IMG/VR virus record: IMGVR_UViG_3300049830_000126
Span: 1-37,957 of that record
Direction: 5' to 3' (one strand)
Origin: a virus
Length of the DNA stretch: 37,957 nt
This document shows, piece after piece, positions 12,999 to 21,196 of the stretch (position 1 is the first letter of the stretch; the number at the start of each line of letters is the position of its first letter). The notes below the pieces were generated by a model. That model made no database searches. It worked only from the letters and a program-made list of their open reading frames with translations, and was not told the DNA's origin. Position numbers and translations under genes: made by a program.

Positions 12999-13234
12999 GC
13001 ACCATTTGCAAAATTGATCCCCGAGTGCGCAAGGCGCGCACCTTCCGCCGCGAGCTGGTAAACGCGCCAATTCCGGCAACCATTCGTCCGCTGCGCCGGG
13101 TCGCCTACGCCGCAGTCAAGGCCGACTTGTGGCGGGTGAAAAACACATCGTGGTGGGCCGGCTGGGAAAAAGACATCGTATTCCGTATCCTGGCGTTGCA
13201 ACTGCGTGCGCTGGAACAGGGGCAACATGTATGA
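12995..13234 (+). CDS. Hypothetical 79-aa basic protein
   Basis: GTG at 12995 overlaps the previous TGA (GTGA); the product reads (M)STICKIDPRVRKARTFRRELV and so on, strongly basic with Trp-rich SWWAGWEKD in the middle. It ends in an ATGA overlap. Placement in the replication block suggests DNA contact; this is a guess from charge. Confidence 0.55.
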   Translation: MSTICKIDPRVRKARTFRRELVNAPIPATIRPLRRVAYAAVKADLWRVKNTSWWAGWEKDIVFRILALQLRALEQGQHV

Positions 13235-13455
13235 GCTGGATCGACGATAATATCGACAGGCTTACAGACGAGGACGATAGTGCGTACACTCGGAGTTGTT
13301 CTCGCTGCGGTGCTTTCGAGCTGCATTGGGAGGAAGCGCGCGGCGACCATAACCGCAAGCGCTGGGTGCTCATGGAAGCGGACGGCAGCATACATTGCTG
13401 CTCCGACACTTGGAGCGCCGCAACCCCATCAGATTTTCCAGTGGTGAACACATGA
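13231..13455 (+). CDS. Hypothetical 74-aa protein with zinc-ribbon-like cysteines
   Basis: ATG at 13231 gives MSWIDDNIDRLTDEDDSAYT, then SCSRCGAFELHW with a CxxC turn and IHCCSDTWSAATPSDFP later, so four cysteines arranged C-x2-C...C-C with a nearby His. The pattern is that of a small treble-clef or ribbon that binds zinc. It is coupled by ATGA to genes on both sides, next to the DUF2800 nuclease. Confidence 0.6.
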   Translation: MSWIDDNIDRLTDEDDSAYTRSCSRCGAFELHWEEARGDHNRKRWVLMEADGSIHCCSDTWSAATPSDFPVVNT

Positions 13456-14699
13456 GCACACACTCAATTCTTTCACCGTCATCCGCCCATCGCTGGATGG
13501 CGTGTCCCGGCAGCATGTCAATGCCAGAGAACCAAGCGACGGGCGGCAGCTCGATATTCGCCGACGACGGCACGGCTAGCCACTCGTGGGCTGCCCGGTG
13601 CCTTGAGAGCAGCGAGAACGCCGACTATTTTCTGAGCGACGTTCAAAAACTGAATGGCGCCGAGTACACGATGGATGAGGAGCGCGCCGGCTACGTGCAG
13701 GCGTATCTCGACGACGTGCGGCACCGCGCTATCGGCGGTCAGCTGTTCGTCGAGTACAAGATCGACTTGTCCGACTATCTCGGCGAAGGGCAGGGCGGTA
13801 CTGGCGACGCGGCCATCTATGTGCCAGACCAGAAGTTGCTCATCAGCCAAGATTTGAAGTACGGCATTGGTGAAAAGGTCTACGCCGGCACGCGCACCGA
13901 GGCCGGCGAGACGGAACCAAATCCTCAGCTCGCGCTGTACGCGCTCGGGCTGCTGAAAGATTTTCAGTTGTTTGGCGACATCGAGAAAGTGCTGCTAGTG
14001 GTGAATCAGCCGCGGCTCGGCCATATTGACGAGTTCGAGATGACCGTCGCCGAGCTATTGGCGTTCGGCGAGAAGGCACGCGCCGCCGGCCAAGAGGCGA
14101 TGCGCGCCGTCGTGTCCCCGGCAGATGCCACGTTCAACCCAGGCGAGAAGCAGTGCCGCTGGTGCCGCGCCAAGGCCGTATGCAAACCGCTGGCAGCCTA
14201 TGTCGCTGCCGCCGTTAAGATGGATTTCGACACGATCGAGATTGACCCGCGCCCGCTGGCGCCGCGCGATACCGTCGGCTTGAGCAAAGCACTTATGGCC
14301 GTGCCGCTCATCGAGGACTGGTGCCGCGCTGTGCGTGGCGAAGTCAACAAACTGGTGGCCGAAGGTGTCGAAGTTATCGGCCCGGACGGCAAGCCCTACA
14401 AGTTCGTCGAGGGCGAGGAAGGCAAACGCGCCTGGACCGATGAGCAAATGGCCGAGGGCTTGCTGCTCGGGCAACTCAGCCAAGACAAAGTCTATGCCCC
14501 GCGCAAAGTCATCACGGCACCACAGGCAGGCAAACTGCTCGACAAGAAAGCCACCAAGGCGCTTTGGGAAGAAATATTCGTGCCGCTCATCAAGCGAGCC
14601 CGCGGCAAACCGATACTGGCGCTCGGCAGCGACACGCGCAAGCCGTACAGCAGCGCGGCCGGCGGCGAGGAATTCGACGAAATCGAGGCGCCAGAATGA
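13452..14699 (+). CDS. DUF2800 family PD-(D/E)XK nuclease with Fe-S cluster (RecB/Cas4-like)
   Basis: The ATG at 13452 is set by ATGA coupling; 415 aa. N-terminal SILSPSSAHRWMACPG and GTASH (His 44) are the opening motifs. GGTGDA (Asp 119) and SQDLKYG (Asp 134, Lys 136) form the metal and catalytic core, and NPQLALYALG gives the Q/Y pair. Cysteines 18, 235, 238 and 244 (C...CRWCRAKAVC) repeat the C-n-C-x2-C-x5-C layout of iron-sulfur nucleases such as AddB and Cas4. It probably processes DNA ends during recombination or replication. Its neighbour is the ssDNA-binding protein, as in other phages with this module. The catalytic set is intact. Confidence 0.88.
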   Translation: MSTHSILSPSSAHRWMACPGSMSMPENQATGGSSIFADDGTASHSWAARCLESSENADYFLSDVQKLNGAEYTMDEERAGYVQAYLDDVRHRAIGGQLFVEYKIDLSDYLGEGQGGTGDAAIYVPDQKLLISQDLKYGIGEKVYAGTRTEAGETEPNPQLALYALGLLKDFQLFGDIEKVLLVVNQPRLGHIDEFEMTVAELLAFGEKARAAGQEAMRAVVSPADATFNPGEKQCRWCRAKAVCKPLAAYVAAAVKMDFDTIEIDPRPLAPRDTVGLSKALMAVPLIEDWCRAVRGEVNKLVAEGVEVIGPDGKPYKFVEGEEGKRAWTDEQMAEGLLLGQLSQDKVYAPRKVITAPQAGKLLDKKATKALWEEIFVPLIKRARGKPILALGSDTRKPYSSAAGGEEFDEIEAPE

Positions 14700-14899
14700 A
14701 GCTGCGCTACGTGCTGTTCCGCGAGAATCCGAACACGCACAAAGAAGTCTACCTGTCGCCGGCAGTGGGCGATGAGCCCGAGGCGACGGTGCCGACGGTG
14801 AACTCGCCGCGCAAGGCGCTGCAGTTCATCAGTGCCAAAGTAGCCTACAATTTTGCAACACGGAAGGGTCTTGAATGGTGGCGAGTCGGACTGCGATGA
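14696..14899 (+). CDS. Hypothetical 67-aa protein
   Basis: ATG at 14696 overlaps the DUF2800 stop. It starts MKLRYVLFRENPNTHKEVYL, followed by an acidic loop and a basic C-terminal helix (LEWWRVGLR). A compact alpha/beta fold is likely. It is not recognised. It ends TGA 14897-14899, overlapped by the next ATG. Confidence 0.6.
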   Translation: MKLRYVLFRENPNTHKEVYLSPAVGDEPEATVPTVNSPRKALQFISAKVAYNFATRKGLEWWRVGLR

Positions 14900-15096
14900 A
14901 AATTTGCTGCAATCACGGTGAGCGCGATCGCTGCAAAAACCCGGCCCCGGCCGGCCATATCATGTGCGACCATTGCCGGGTTGCAACTGGCGGATACCCG
15001 CGCTATATTGCGCACACGCAGATGCCGCAAGCATCGGCGAAAACCGAAACCACAAGTGCAAACCAGGAGCTAGTAAATGCGAATTCTATTGCGTGA
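14896..15096 (+). CDS. Hypothetical 66-aa zinc-finger-like protein
   Basis: ATG at 14896 (ATGA). The N-terminal MKICCNHGERDRCKNPAP and HIMCDHCRVATG carry five Cys and two His, suggesting one zinc-binding finger; the rest is flexible and polar. It overlaps the start of the ssDNA-binding protein gene by 20 nt. It may be a small replication or transcription cofactor. The motif is visible but its role is unknown. Confidence 0.6.
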   Translation: MKICCNHGERDRCKNPAPAGHIMCDHCRVATGGYPRYIAHTQMPQASAKTETTSANQELVNANSIA

Positions 15097-15643
15097 TGTC
15101 CGACTGGCCTTTCCCTCTCTGTGGAAAGCCACCGCCCCCAAGAACGGCGGCGAAGCAGCGTTCAGTGCTTCATTTCTTTTTCCCCCGAATCACAAGCAGA
15201 TGGCCGAAATCAAGGCTATCTTCCTGAAGGTCGCCACTGAGAAGTGGGCTGCGAAAGCTGCGGCGATCTACAAGGCGCTGGAAGCTGCCGACAAGCTGTG
15301 CTTGCACAAAGGCGATCTGAAGGGCGAGTACGAAGGCTTCGAGGGCCAGCTGTACATCAGCGCCCGCTCGAAGATTCGACCATCAATATTCGATGGTCAG
15401 CGTCAAGATTTGTCGGAAGCCGATGGCAAGCCGTACAGCGGCTGCTACGTGAATGCTAGCATCGAGCTGTGGGCACAGGACAACAGCTTCGGGAAGCGCA
15501 TCAACGCGCAGCTCCGCGGCGTGCAGTTCTTGCGCGACGGCGATGCGTTTGCTGGTGGTGCTCGCCCGGCGGATGCTGATGAGTTCCCCGAGGAACTCGG
15601 TGTCGAGGACAATGCCGAAGCTGACGCTGATCTGACTGCGTAA
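15077..15643 (+). CDS. ssDNA-binding protein, DUF2815 family
   Basis: AGGAG stands 8 nt before ATG 15077. The 188-aa chain begins MRILLRDVRLAFPSLWKATA, with FSASFLFPP, then SARSKIRPSIFDGQ, SGCYVNASIELWAQDN and RINAQLRGVQFLRDG, matching DUF2815, whose members have an OB fold and bind single-stranded DNA like T7 gp2.5. The last 40 residues are highly acidic (DADEFPEELGVEDNAEADAD), the usual tail by which these proteins contact polymerase and helicase. It is followed by a hairpin terminator, so it ends one transcription unit. Confidence 0.88.
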   Translation: MRILLRDVRLAFPSLWKATAPKNGGEAAFSASFLFPPNHKQMAEIKAIFLKVATEKWAAKAAAIYKALEAADKLCLHKGDLKGEYEGFEGQLYISARSKIRPSIFDGQRQDLSEADGKPYSGCYVNASIELWAQDNSFGKRINAQLRGVQFLRDGDAFAGGARPADADEFPEELGVEDNAEADADLTA

Positions 15644-15653
15644 CCCCCAAGTT

Positions 15654-15680
15654 GCCGGGGTTGTGAGCCCCGGCTCTTTT
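15654..15680 (+). terminator. Rho-independent terminator after the ssDNA-binding protein gene
   Basis: GCCGGGG (15654-15660), loop TTGTGAG, CCCCGGC (15668-15674), then TCTTTT. A 7-bp GC stem with a short U run lies 11 nt after the stop codon. The U run is short, so it may attenuate rather than fully stop reading into 15692. Confidence 0.7.
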
Positions 15681-15691
15681 CAGGAGCCCGA

Positions 15692-15940
15692 ATGCAAACT
15701 GCAGAAGTCCGCGACGTGATTTCAATATTGCGTCAAGCCATCGCATCCAAACCCGATCCGGTAAAGCAGATACTAGTCTCGCCCGAAGTGCTCGATGCAC
15801 TTGAGGCCGCCGCATACGCCACCGAGCCGCTAGAGTGGCAACTAGTTACGTTTGCCGGCATACCTGTGACAGTCATGCTCGATTGGGGCACTTGGCAATT
15901 CGCTTTGGTGCGGGAGCTACCATGTTCACAGACAGTCTGA
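15692..15940 (+). CDS. Hypothetical 82-aa protein
   Basis: AGGAG lies 7 nt before ATG 15692, immediately after the terminator. It starts MQTAEVRDVISILRQAIASK and has helices followed by a beta segment (LEWQLVTFAGIPVTVMLDWG). A mixed fold reminiscent of small capsid-like or nucleotide-binding proteins is possible. It is not recognised. The next gene starts inside it. Confidence 0.6.
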   Translation: MQTAEVRDVISILRQAIASKPDPVKQILVSPEVLDALEAAAYATEPLEWQLVTFAGIPVTVMLDWGTWQFALVRELPCSQTV

Positions 15941-16179
15941 GCGAGAACATCGAGACGCTGCGCGAGCTGCTCGCCGGCATCCACCCAGAAGGCCGCCGCC
16001 GCGCGCAGAAAGCCGCGGTGTCGATCGAGAACAACTTCACGGCCCTGCAACGTGATTACCCCAAAGACCCCGCCGTTGCGTTAGGCGCAGCGTTTGCGGT
16101 GTTCCTGCTCGCTGAGCGCCTAGTGGAAGCCAAAGAGCAAGGCGGGAGCGACAAAGGGCTGATACAGCTTCTTTCATGA
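15922..16179 (+). CDS. Hypothetical 85-aa helical protein
   Basis: GGGAG stands 6 nt before ATG 15922; an upstream in-frame extension lies in another gene and is rejected. The product MFTDSLSENIETLRELLAGI and so on is entirely helical, with AVALGAAFAVFLLAERLVEA possibly a buried helix rather than a membrane span. It ends in ATGA. Not recognised. Confidence 0.6.
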   Translation: MFTDSLSENIETLRELLAGIHPEGRRRAQKAAVSIENNFTALQRDYPKDPAVALGAAFAVFLLAERLVEAKEQGGSDKGLIQLLS

Positions 16180-16379
16180 GCGGCCGCAAAGATATGCGCA
16201 AAGCGATTCACGCTTGCGAGGCGGCCGGGCTCATCTACGATCCGTCGCACAGGCACCCGCGCGTGGTGCATCCTGACGGCAGGTATGTCACGCACAGCAA
16301 CACGCCCAACTGCCCGCACGCCTACAGGCATCTACTGCGCGACGTGAAGAAATATCTCGGTGTGGACGTAGAGATATGA
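16176..16379 (+). CDS. HicA-like small RNA-binding fold protein
   Basis: The 67-aa product begins MSGRKDMRKAIHACEAAGLI. HPRVVHPDGRYVTHSNTPNC followed by HAYRHLLRDVKKYLG matches the strand-strand-helix pattern of HicA-type dsRBD-fold proteins (HP-x-G-x-x-V...S-T-P-x-x-H-R). Toxin HicA carries a catalytic His in G-S-H; here the corresponding area reads SHRHP, so activity cannot be judged. No HicB partner is adjacent. It may be an RNA-processing protein or a diverged fold only. Confidence 0.55.
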   Translation: MSGRKDMRKAIHACEAAGLIYDPSHRHPRVVHPDGRYVTHSNTPNCPHAYRHLLRDVKKYLGVDVEI

Positions 16380-18424
16380 AACTCTGGATTGACTTAGAAA
16401 CCCGCTCTCCGATACCGATTAAACGCGGTGTCGCGCTCTATTCCACGCAAGTCGAAATCATCATGGCGCAGTGGGCGATCGACGACGGCGAAGTGATCGT
16501 CGAATCTTTGACTGACGGCGTGGTGCCATCCAACAAGCTGCTCGATGCCGTGGTCATGGCCGATGAGCTGTGGGCGCACGGCGCTGAGTTCGAGCAGCAC
16601 GCGCTCGCCACCGTACTGTGGTGGCCGGATACCGACCCAACCAAATGGCGCTGCACGATGGCACTGGCCCGCATGCATGGGCTGCCCGGCGGCCTGGATA
16701 AATTGTCGTCGATATTCAAGCTGGGTGTTGATGAAGCGAAAGACAAACAGGGCCGCGATCTTATAGCCTTGTTCTGCATTCCGAATGCGCTAGGCCACTA
16801 TGCGGATCGCCACTCGCACCCGAAAGAATGGAAAGAGTTCATGCACTACGGCGGCATGGACATCACGGCCATGCGCGCCGTGTACCGCAAGTGCCCGAAG
16901 TGGAACGCTACGCCGCGCATGTGGGCCGCGTGGCATCTCGACCAGCAGATGAACAAACGCGGCGTGGCCGTTGACTTGAAGTTGGCTGCCGGCGCCGTAG
17001 AGGCCACCACGAAGGCCAAACGGCGTCTTGCCTCGCGCACTGTGGAACTCACCGAGGGCGATGTGGACGCCACTACTCAGGTTGCGCGGCTGCGCGCATA
17101 CTGCGAAGCCTACGGCGTCTCGCTGCCCGATCTTACCGCCGACACCGTTGAACGGAGACTGGAAGATGAATCACTACCAACCCACATCAAAGAGCTGCTC
17201 CGAATCCGACAGCAGGCTAGCAAAGCTAGCACCGCGAAGTTTCAACGGGCAATTAATCAACACGTTGACGGGCGAATGCGTAACTTACTCGTCTTTTGCG
17301 GTGCCATGCGAACGGGGCGGTGGGCTGGTCGTACACTACAACCGCAGAATCTCCCACGGCCCAAGCATAAGCAGTGGGCAATCGACCTAGCGATCGAGCT
17401 GTTCCGCTCCGGCGACATTGATATGTATGACCCTGACGACACGTTGGGGCTCGCATCGAGCTGTCTGCGTGGGCTCATCATCGCCGAGAAGGGCCGCAAA
17501 CTGGTCGTGTCGGACTACGCCAACATCGAAGGCCGCGACATGGCCTGGGTTGCTGGCGAGCAGTGGAAACTCAATGCTTTCGCCGCGTTCGACCGCGGCG
17601 AAGGCCCGGACTTGTACAAGGTGTCCTATGCGCGAGCTTTCAATATCGACCCCCACGAAATCGCAGATGAAGGCGATCAGAGACGCCAGATTGGTAAGGT
17701 CATGGAACTCGCTCTCCAATATTACGGCGGGGTCGGAGCCTTTTGCTCTATGGCAGAAACTTATGGTCTGCGCCTTGATGGACTCGCTGAAGCAGCGTGG
17801 CCCGTCTTACCTGCAACGGTTCGAGGCGAAGCGCAAGCTGCGTGGCAGCGCGCAGTAAAGCGTCGTCGCACCTACGGTCTTGCGGAGCGCGTTTGGGTCG
17901 TCTGCCACGCGCTAGTGCTGCTGTGGCGCGCTGCGCATCCGGCGATCGTGAACTTTTGGGCCGGGCTCGAACAGGCGCGCGCAATGGCCGTGCGCAACCC
18001 CGGCAAGCAATATTTAGTTGGCCGTGTGGTCGTCGATCGCGTCGGCGCATGGCTGCGCATTCAGCTGCCGAGCGGCCGATACCTGTCATACCCAGGCCCG
18101 AAGGATGCCGACTTCGAGCACTCGTTTCTCGGCGTCAATCCGTACACGAAGCAGTGGGGGCGTATCACCACCTACTCGGGCAAAGACGCCGAGAACATTG
18201 TGCAGGGCATCGCCGCGGATCACATGATGGACGGCTTGGTGGCCGCCGACGCTGCCGGCTACAACCCGGTGTTGAGCGTACACGATGAGGCCATCACCGA
18301 GCCGCCTGACAGCCCGGAGTTCAACGATAAGGCACTGAGCAAGATTCTTGTCAGTGCGTCGCCGTGGGCTGTCGGCCTGCCGCTGTCTGCGAAAGGTTTC
18401 ACATCACCAAGGTACCGCAAATGA
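16376..18424 (+). CDS. DNA polymerase family A with 3'-5' exonuclease
   Basis: This 682-aa replicative polymerase is of the phage family A type. The exonuclease domain starts at once: IDLETRS gives Asp 6 and Glu 8, HGAEFEQHAL is the second motif (with Glu where Pol I has Asp, as in related phage enzymes) and YGGMDITAM carries the third Asp. Polymerase motif A is VVSDYANIEGRD (Asp 380), motif B is RRQIGKVMELALQYYGG (Arg 437, Lys 441, Tyr 449/450) and motif C is SVHDE (636-638). ATG at 16376 overlaps the previous stop. No 5'-nuclease domain is present. All catalytic residues are intact. Confidence 0.94.
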   Translation: MKLWIDLETRSPIPIKRGVALYSTQVEIIMAQWAIDDGEVIVESLTDGVVPSNKLLDAVVMADELWAHGAEFEQHALATVLWWPDTDPTKWRCTMALARMHGLPGGLDKLSSIFKLGVDEAKDKQGRDLIALFCIPNALGHYADRHSHPKEWKEFMHYGGMDITAMRAVYRKCPKWNATPRMWAAWHLDQQMNKRGVAVDLKLAAGAVEATTKAKRRLASRTVELTEGDVDATTQVARLRAYCEAYGVSLPDLTADTVERRLEDESLPTHIKELLRIRQQASKASTAKFQRAINQHVDGRMRNLLVFCGAMRTGRWAGRTLQPQNLPRPKHKQWAIDLAIELFRSGDIDMYDPDDTLGLASSCLRGLIIAEKGRKLVVSDYANIEGRDMAWVAGEQWKLNAFAAFDRGEGPDLYKVSYARAFNIDPHEIADEGDQRRQIGKVMELALQYYGGVGAFCSMAETYGLRLDGLAEAAWPVLPATVRGEAQAAWQRAVKRRRTYGLAERVWVVCHALVLLWRAAHPAIVNFWAGLEQARAMAVRNPGKQYLVGRVVVDRVGAWLRIQLPSGRYLSYPGPKDADFEHSFLGVNPYTKQWGRITTYSGKDAENIVQGIAADHMMDGLVAADAAGYNPVLSVHDEAITEPPDSPEFNDKALSKILVSASPWAVGLPLSAKGFTSPRYRK

Positions 18425-18483
18425 TTTTGGGCCTCGTATGTCTGTCGATGGGATTAGCCGGCCTGTGGAAATACCGCAAATGA
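18421..18483 (+). CDS. 20-aa membrane microprotein
   Basis: ATG 18421 overlaps the polymerase stop (ATGA) and TGA 18481 overlaps the next ATG. The peptide MILGLVCLSMGLAGLWKYRK is one hydrophobic helix with a basic end. Its last codons (taccgcaaatga) repeat the last codons of the polymerase gene, which hints at local duplication. It is very short, so translation is unproven. Confidence 0.4.
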   Translation: MILGLVCLSMGLAGLWKYRK

Positions 18484-18614
18484 GCCCACGCACAGTGTTC
18501 TGGGTCGTGGTGGGATTTGTAGGCGGCTTTGGGCTCGTATCGTGGGGCGCAATCGCGTTCCTGAAGTGGCTCGATGACAACCGGCCGGCTAACAAAGGAC
18601 CGGGCATATGGTAG
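18480..18614 (+). CDS. 44-aa single-pass membrane protein
   Basis: ATG at 18480 is coupled to the microprotein before it; a longer in-frame start is inside the polymerase gene and is rejected. The product MSPRTVFWVVVGFVGGFGLV and so on has one membrane helix and a polar C-terminal tail. Role unknown; possibly a partner of the preceding 20-aa peptide. Confidence 0.5.
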   Translation: MSPRTVFWVVVGFVGGFGLVSWGAIAFLKWLDDNRPANKGPGIW

Positions 18615-18895
18615 AGATTTACGAAGATACCGCCGGCAATGCGCTCACCGAAGAACTTCTAATTCGCGCGTGGCGCCAAGTGTGCGAAATCACTGCGCAG
18701 CCGGATACGATTCAAGTTCATCCGCATGTGTACTACGGGCCGCCACGCCACCGCTTCAAGCGCGTGAGTGCGGAATGGTGTGTCGAGCACAACGTACCAA
18801 CATTGGCGCTGCATCGGTACCTGTGCGACTGGAACAGCGACTGTTACCGTATCGACAAGCGACGTTGGAAGCGCATCATGCGGAAGGCAAGATGA
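18608..18895 (+). CDS. Hypothetical 95-aa protein
   Basis: ATG 18608 overlaps the previous gene by 7 nt. It begins MVEIYEDTAGNALTEELLIR, helical, then carries several His and Cys residues (VHPHVYYGPPRHR, EWCVEHN) and a very basic end (RIDKRRWKRIMRKAR). It may be a small DNA-binding protein tied to the VRR-NUC nuclease that follows with ATGA coupling. Not recognised. Confidence 0.6.
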   Translation: MVEIYEDTAGNALTEELLIRAWRQVCEITAQPDTIQVHPHVYYGPPRHRFKRVSAEWCVEHNVPTLALHRYLCDWNSDCYRIDKRRWKRIMRKAR

Positions 18896-19218
18896 CCCGC
18901 CCCGTCGTCACCAAAGAACTCGGTCCCGGCGGCGTGCAACGATACCTGATGGATCAGGTTGAGCTGCACGGCGGAATGTCCGAGTTGTTCACGTCGCCCG
19001 GTAAGCGCGGCGTGCCGGACGTAATAAACACCTGGCCGGAGTTCGGTTGGGCGCGCATCCACTTCGTCGAGACAAAGACAATCGACGGTAAAGTCAAACC
19101 GTGGCAACAGCGCGACCACGATCGGCGCCGCATGATGGGCGCACAGGTTTTCGTCATCTGGTCGAAGGCCGGCGTCGATTCCTACATCAAGCGTTTTAGC
19201 CCGAGGTTCCGTGAGTGA
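18892..19218 (+). CDS. VRR-NUC domain nuclease
   Basis: The start is ATG 18892 (ATGA). The 108-aa protein is a stand-alone VRR-NUC of the PD-(D/E)XK superfamily: KRGVPDVINTWP provides the GxPD Asp, IHFVETKTIDGK gives the E-x-K, and WQQRDHDRRRMMGAQVFVIW is the usual closing helix and strand. Phage members are structure-specific nucleases thought to act on replication or recombination intermediates. Its place after the family A polymerase and before a SNF2 helicase is the common order in phage replication modules. Confidence 0.88.
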   Translation: MTRPVVTKELGPGGVQRYLMDQVELHGGMSELFTSPGKRGVPDVINTWPEFGWARIHFVETKTIDGKVKPWQQRDHDRRRMMGAQVFVIWSKAGVDSYIKRFSPRFRE

Positions 19219-19784
19219 AGCCACGAATTCTTATCGGTTGCGAGGAAAGTGCCAAGGTGCGCGATGCGTTCCGCGCGCGCGGCCACGATGCGTATTCGAA
19301 TGACATCATCGGCACTCGCGGCGACAGCGCATGGCACATTACCGGTGATGTGTTCAAGGCGATCAAGCACCGCGGCCCTTGGGACATGGCAATTTTCTTC
19401 CCGCCCTGCACGCATGTGTGTGTATCCGGCGCTCGTTGGTGGCCGCAAAAGTTGGAGCTGCAGCGTGCTGCGCTAGAATTTATGCGCGACTTGCTGGAAG
19501 CCAACATTCCTCGAATCGCCTTGGAAAACCCCATAGGCGCTTTCTCTACTTACTGGCGCAAGCCGGACCAGATCGTGCAACCGTGGATGTTCGGTCACGG
19601 CGAGACGAAAGCCACATGCCTGTGGCTCAAGAACCTGCCACCGCTGCGGCCCACCAATATCGTCTCAGGGCGCGCAGATCGCATTCATAAAATGCCACCG
19701 GGGCCGACCCGAGCACGCGATCGCAGCGAAACCTACCAAGGCATTGCAGATGCAATGGCTGACCAGTGGGGGTTGCTGCTGTGA
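19215..19784 (+). CDS. DNA cytosine methyltransferase-like protein
   Basis: GTG 19215 overlaps the previous TGA. The 189-aa chain has a Rossmann start (ILIGCEESAKVRDAFRARGH), the catalytic-type loop FFPPCTHVCVSGARWW (PPC motif, with Cys 65 as likely nucleophile) and ALENPIGAFSTYWRKPDQIV (ENP in place of the ENV of motif VI). It lacks the large target-recognition region of C5 methyltransferases, as do other short phage members. It may modify phage DNA against host restriction. The fold call is good; methylation target and activity are inferred. Confidence 0.75.
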   Translation: MKPRILIGCEESAKVRDAFRARGHDAYSNDIIGTRGDSAWHITGDVFKAIKHRGPWDMAIFFPPCTHVCVSGARWWPQKLELQRAALEFMRDLLEANIPRIALENPIGAFSTYWRKPDQIVQPWMFGHGETKATCLWLKNLPPLRPTNIVSGRADRIHKMPPGPTRARDRSETYQGIADAMADQWGLLL

Positions 19785-21196
19785 AGCCCCTCATCCTGCG
19801 CCCGCCGCAGCTACCAATGGTCGATTTCGTGACGACTCACAAGCGCTGTGCGCTGTGGGCCGGCATGGGCATCGGCAAGAGTAGCGCACAGCTGTTCGCG
19901 CTCGACTTGCTGCAGCTGCTCGGCGAGATTGGCAACAGTCCTACGTTGGTCGTCGGCCCAATGCGAGTTGCGCGTGACACTTGGCCCGATGAAGTGTCGA
20001 AGTGGGAGCAGTTTCAGCATCTGCGCATCATGCCACTTACCGGCACGCCGAAAGAGCGGCTCGATAAACTAAAGGTGAAAGCCGACATCTACACGATCAG
20101 CTACGAGTTGCTGCCATGGCTGGTTGAGCACTACCTGGCGCGCTGGCCTTTCAAGCAAGTTGTAGCCGACGAAAGTGACCGGCTGAAGGGCTTCCGCGAG
20201 AAGTCGCACGGCACCAATCTGCGCAGCCAGAAGGCCGGCGCCAGCGGGCAGCGCGCGCACCAGATTGCGCGCGTGGCGCACAACCTGGTCGATCGCTGGG
20301 TGAATCTCACCGGCACGCCGAGCCCGAACGGGCTCAAAGATTTGTGGGGTCAGACATGGTATTTGGACCGCGGCAAGCGGCTCGGCACCACGTACACCGC
20401 GTTCAAGAACCGTTGGTTCATGCCGTCGTGGACTGGTAAGGGCATCGTGCCGCAGCAGCATGCTCAGGCGCAAATCCACGCTGCACTGAAAGACATCTGC
20501 CTCACAATCGACCCGAAGGACTATTTCGATCTGGCCGACCCGATCGTGACGCCGGTTATCGTAAAGCTGCCGGAGCGCGCCCGCGCTATTTACAAAAAGT
20601 TGGAGCGCGACTTGTTCGCCGAGCTAGGCGATTTGGGCAATGTCGAAGTGTTCAACGCCGCGGCGCTCACCAACAAGTGCTTGCAGCTAGCAAATGGTGC
20701 GGTTTATACTGACTACCCAACATGGGCACCTATCCATGACGAAAAAATCGAAGCTGTTAAGTCGATACTGGCAGAGTCTGGCGGAACGCCCCTCTTGGTT
20801 GCCTACAGTTTCAAGTCAGATTTGGCTCGACTTAAACATGCCTTCCCGAAGGCTGTCGAGCTGTCTACCAAAGCAGGAATGGCTGCTTTCCGAGCAGGAG
20901 ACGCAGCTGTTGGACTCGCTCATCCCAAAAGCATGGGACACGGGATCGACGGTCTACAGCTTGTTACGAATATACTTGTCCGATTCGGGCATGACTGGAA
21001 TCTCGGTGAGCGCATGCAAATGCTGGAACGAATAGGCCCGATGCGACAGTTGCAAGCCGGGCTCGACCGCAACGTATTTGTGTACGACATCATCGCCGAG
21101 AACACAATTGATGAGGATGTCGTCGCGTCGCATGCCGCGAAACGCAGTGTGCAAGACGCTTTATTGGCAGCGATGAAACGGAGCAAACAGCGGTGA
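19781..21196 (+). CDS. SNF2/DEAD-box-type superfamily 2 helicase
   Basis: This 471-aa SF2 helicase is started at GTG 19781 (GTGA overlap); another GTG 15 nt earlier is possible. Motif I is AGMGIGKSSAQL (about 27-34), motif Ia TLVVGPMRVARDTW, motif II VVADESDRLKG (DESD, about 129-132) and motif III NLTGTPSPNG. The C-terminal lobe includes PLLVAYSFKSDLARL and a degenerate motif VI (MLERIGPMRQ). Phage versions accompany family A polymerase, DUF2800, DUF2815 and VRR-NUC and are thought to remodel replication forks. Identity is confident; direction and substrate are unknown. Confidence 0.9.
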   Translation: MKPLILRPPQLPMVDFVTTHKRCALWAGMGIGKSSAQLFALDLLQLLGEIGNSPTLVVGPMRVARDTWPDEVSKWEQFQHLRIMPLTGTPKERLDKLKVKADIYTISYELLPWLVEHYLARWPFKQVVADESDRLKGFREKSHGTNLRSQKAGASGQRAHQIARVAHNLVDRWVNLTGTPSPNGLKDLWGQTWYLDRGKRLGTTYTAFKNRWFMPSWTGKGIVPQQHAQAQIHAALKDICLTIDPKDYFDLADPIVTPVIVKLPERARAIYKKLERDLFAELGDLGNVEVFNAAALTNKCLQLANGAVYTDYPTWAPIHDEKIEAVKSILAESGGTPLLVAYSFKSDLARLKHAFPKAVELSTKAGMAAFRAGDAAVGLAHPKSMGHGIDGLQLVTNILVRFGHDWNLGERMQMLERIGPMRQLQAGLDRNVFVYDIIAENTIDEDVVASHAAKRSVQDALLAAMKRSKQR

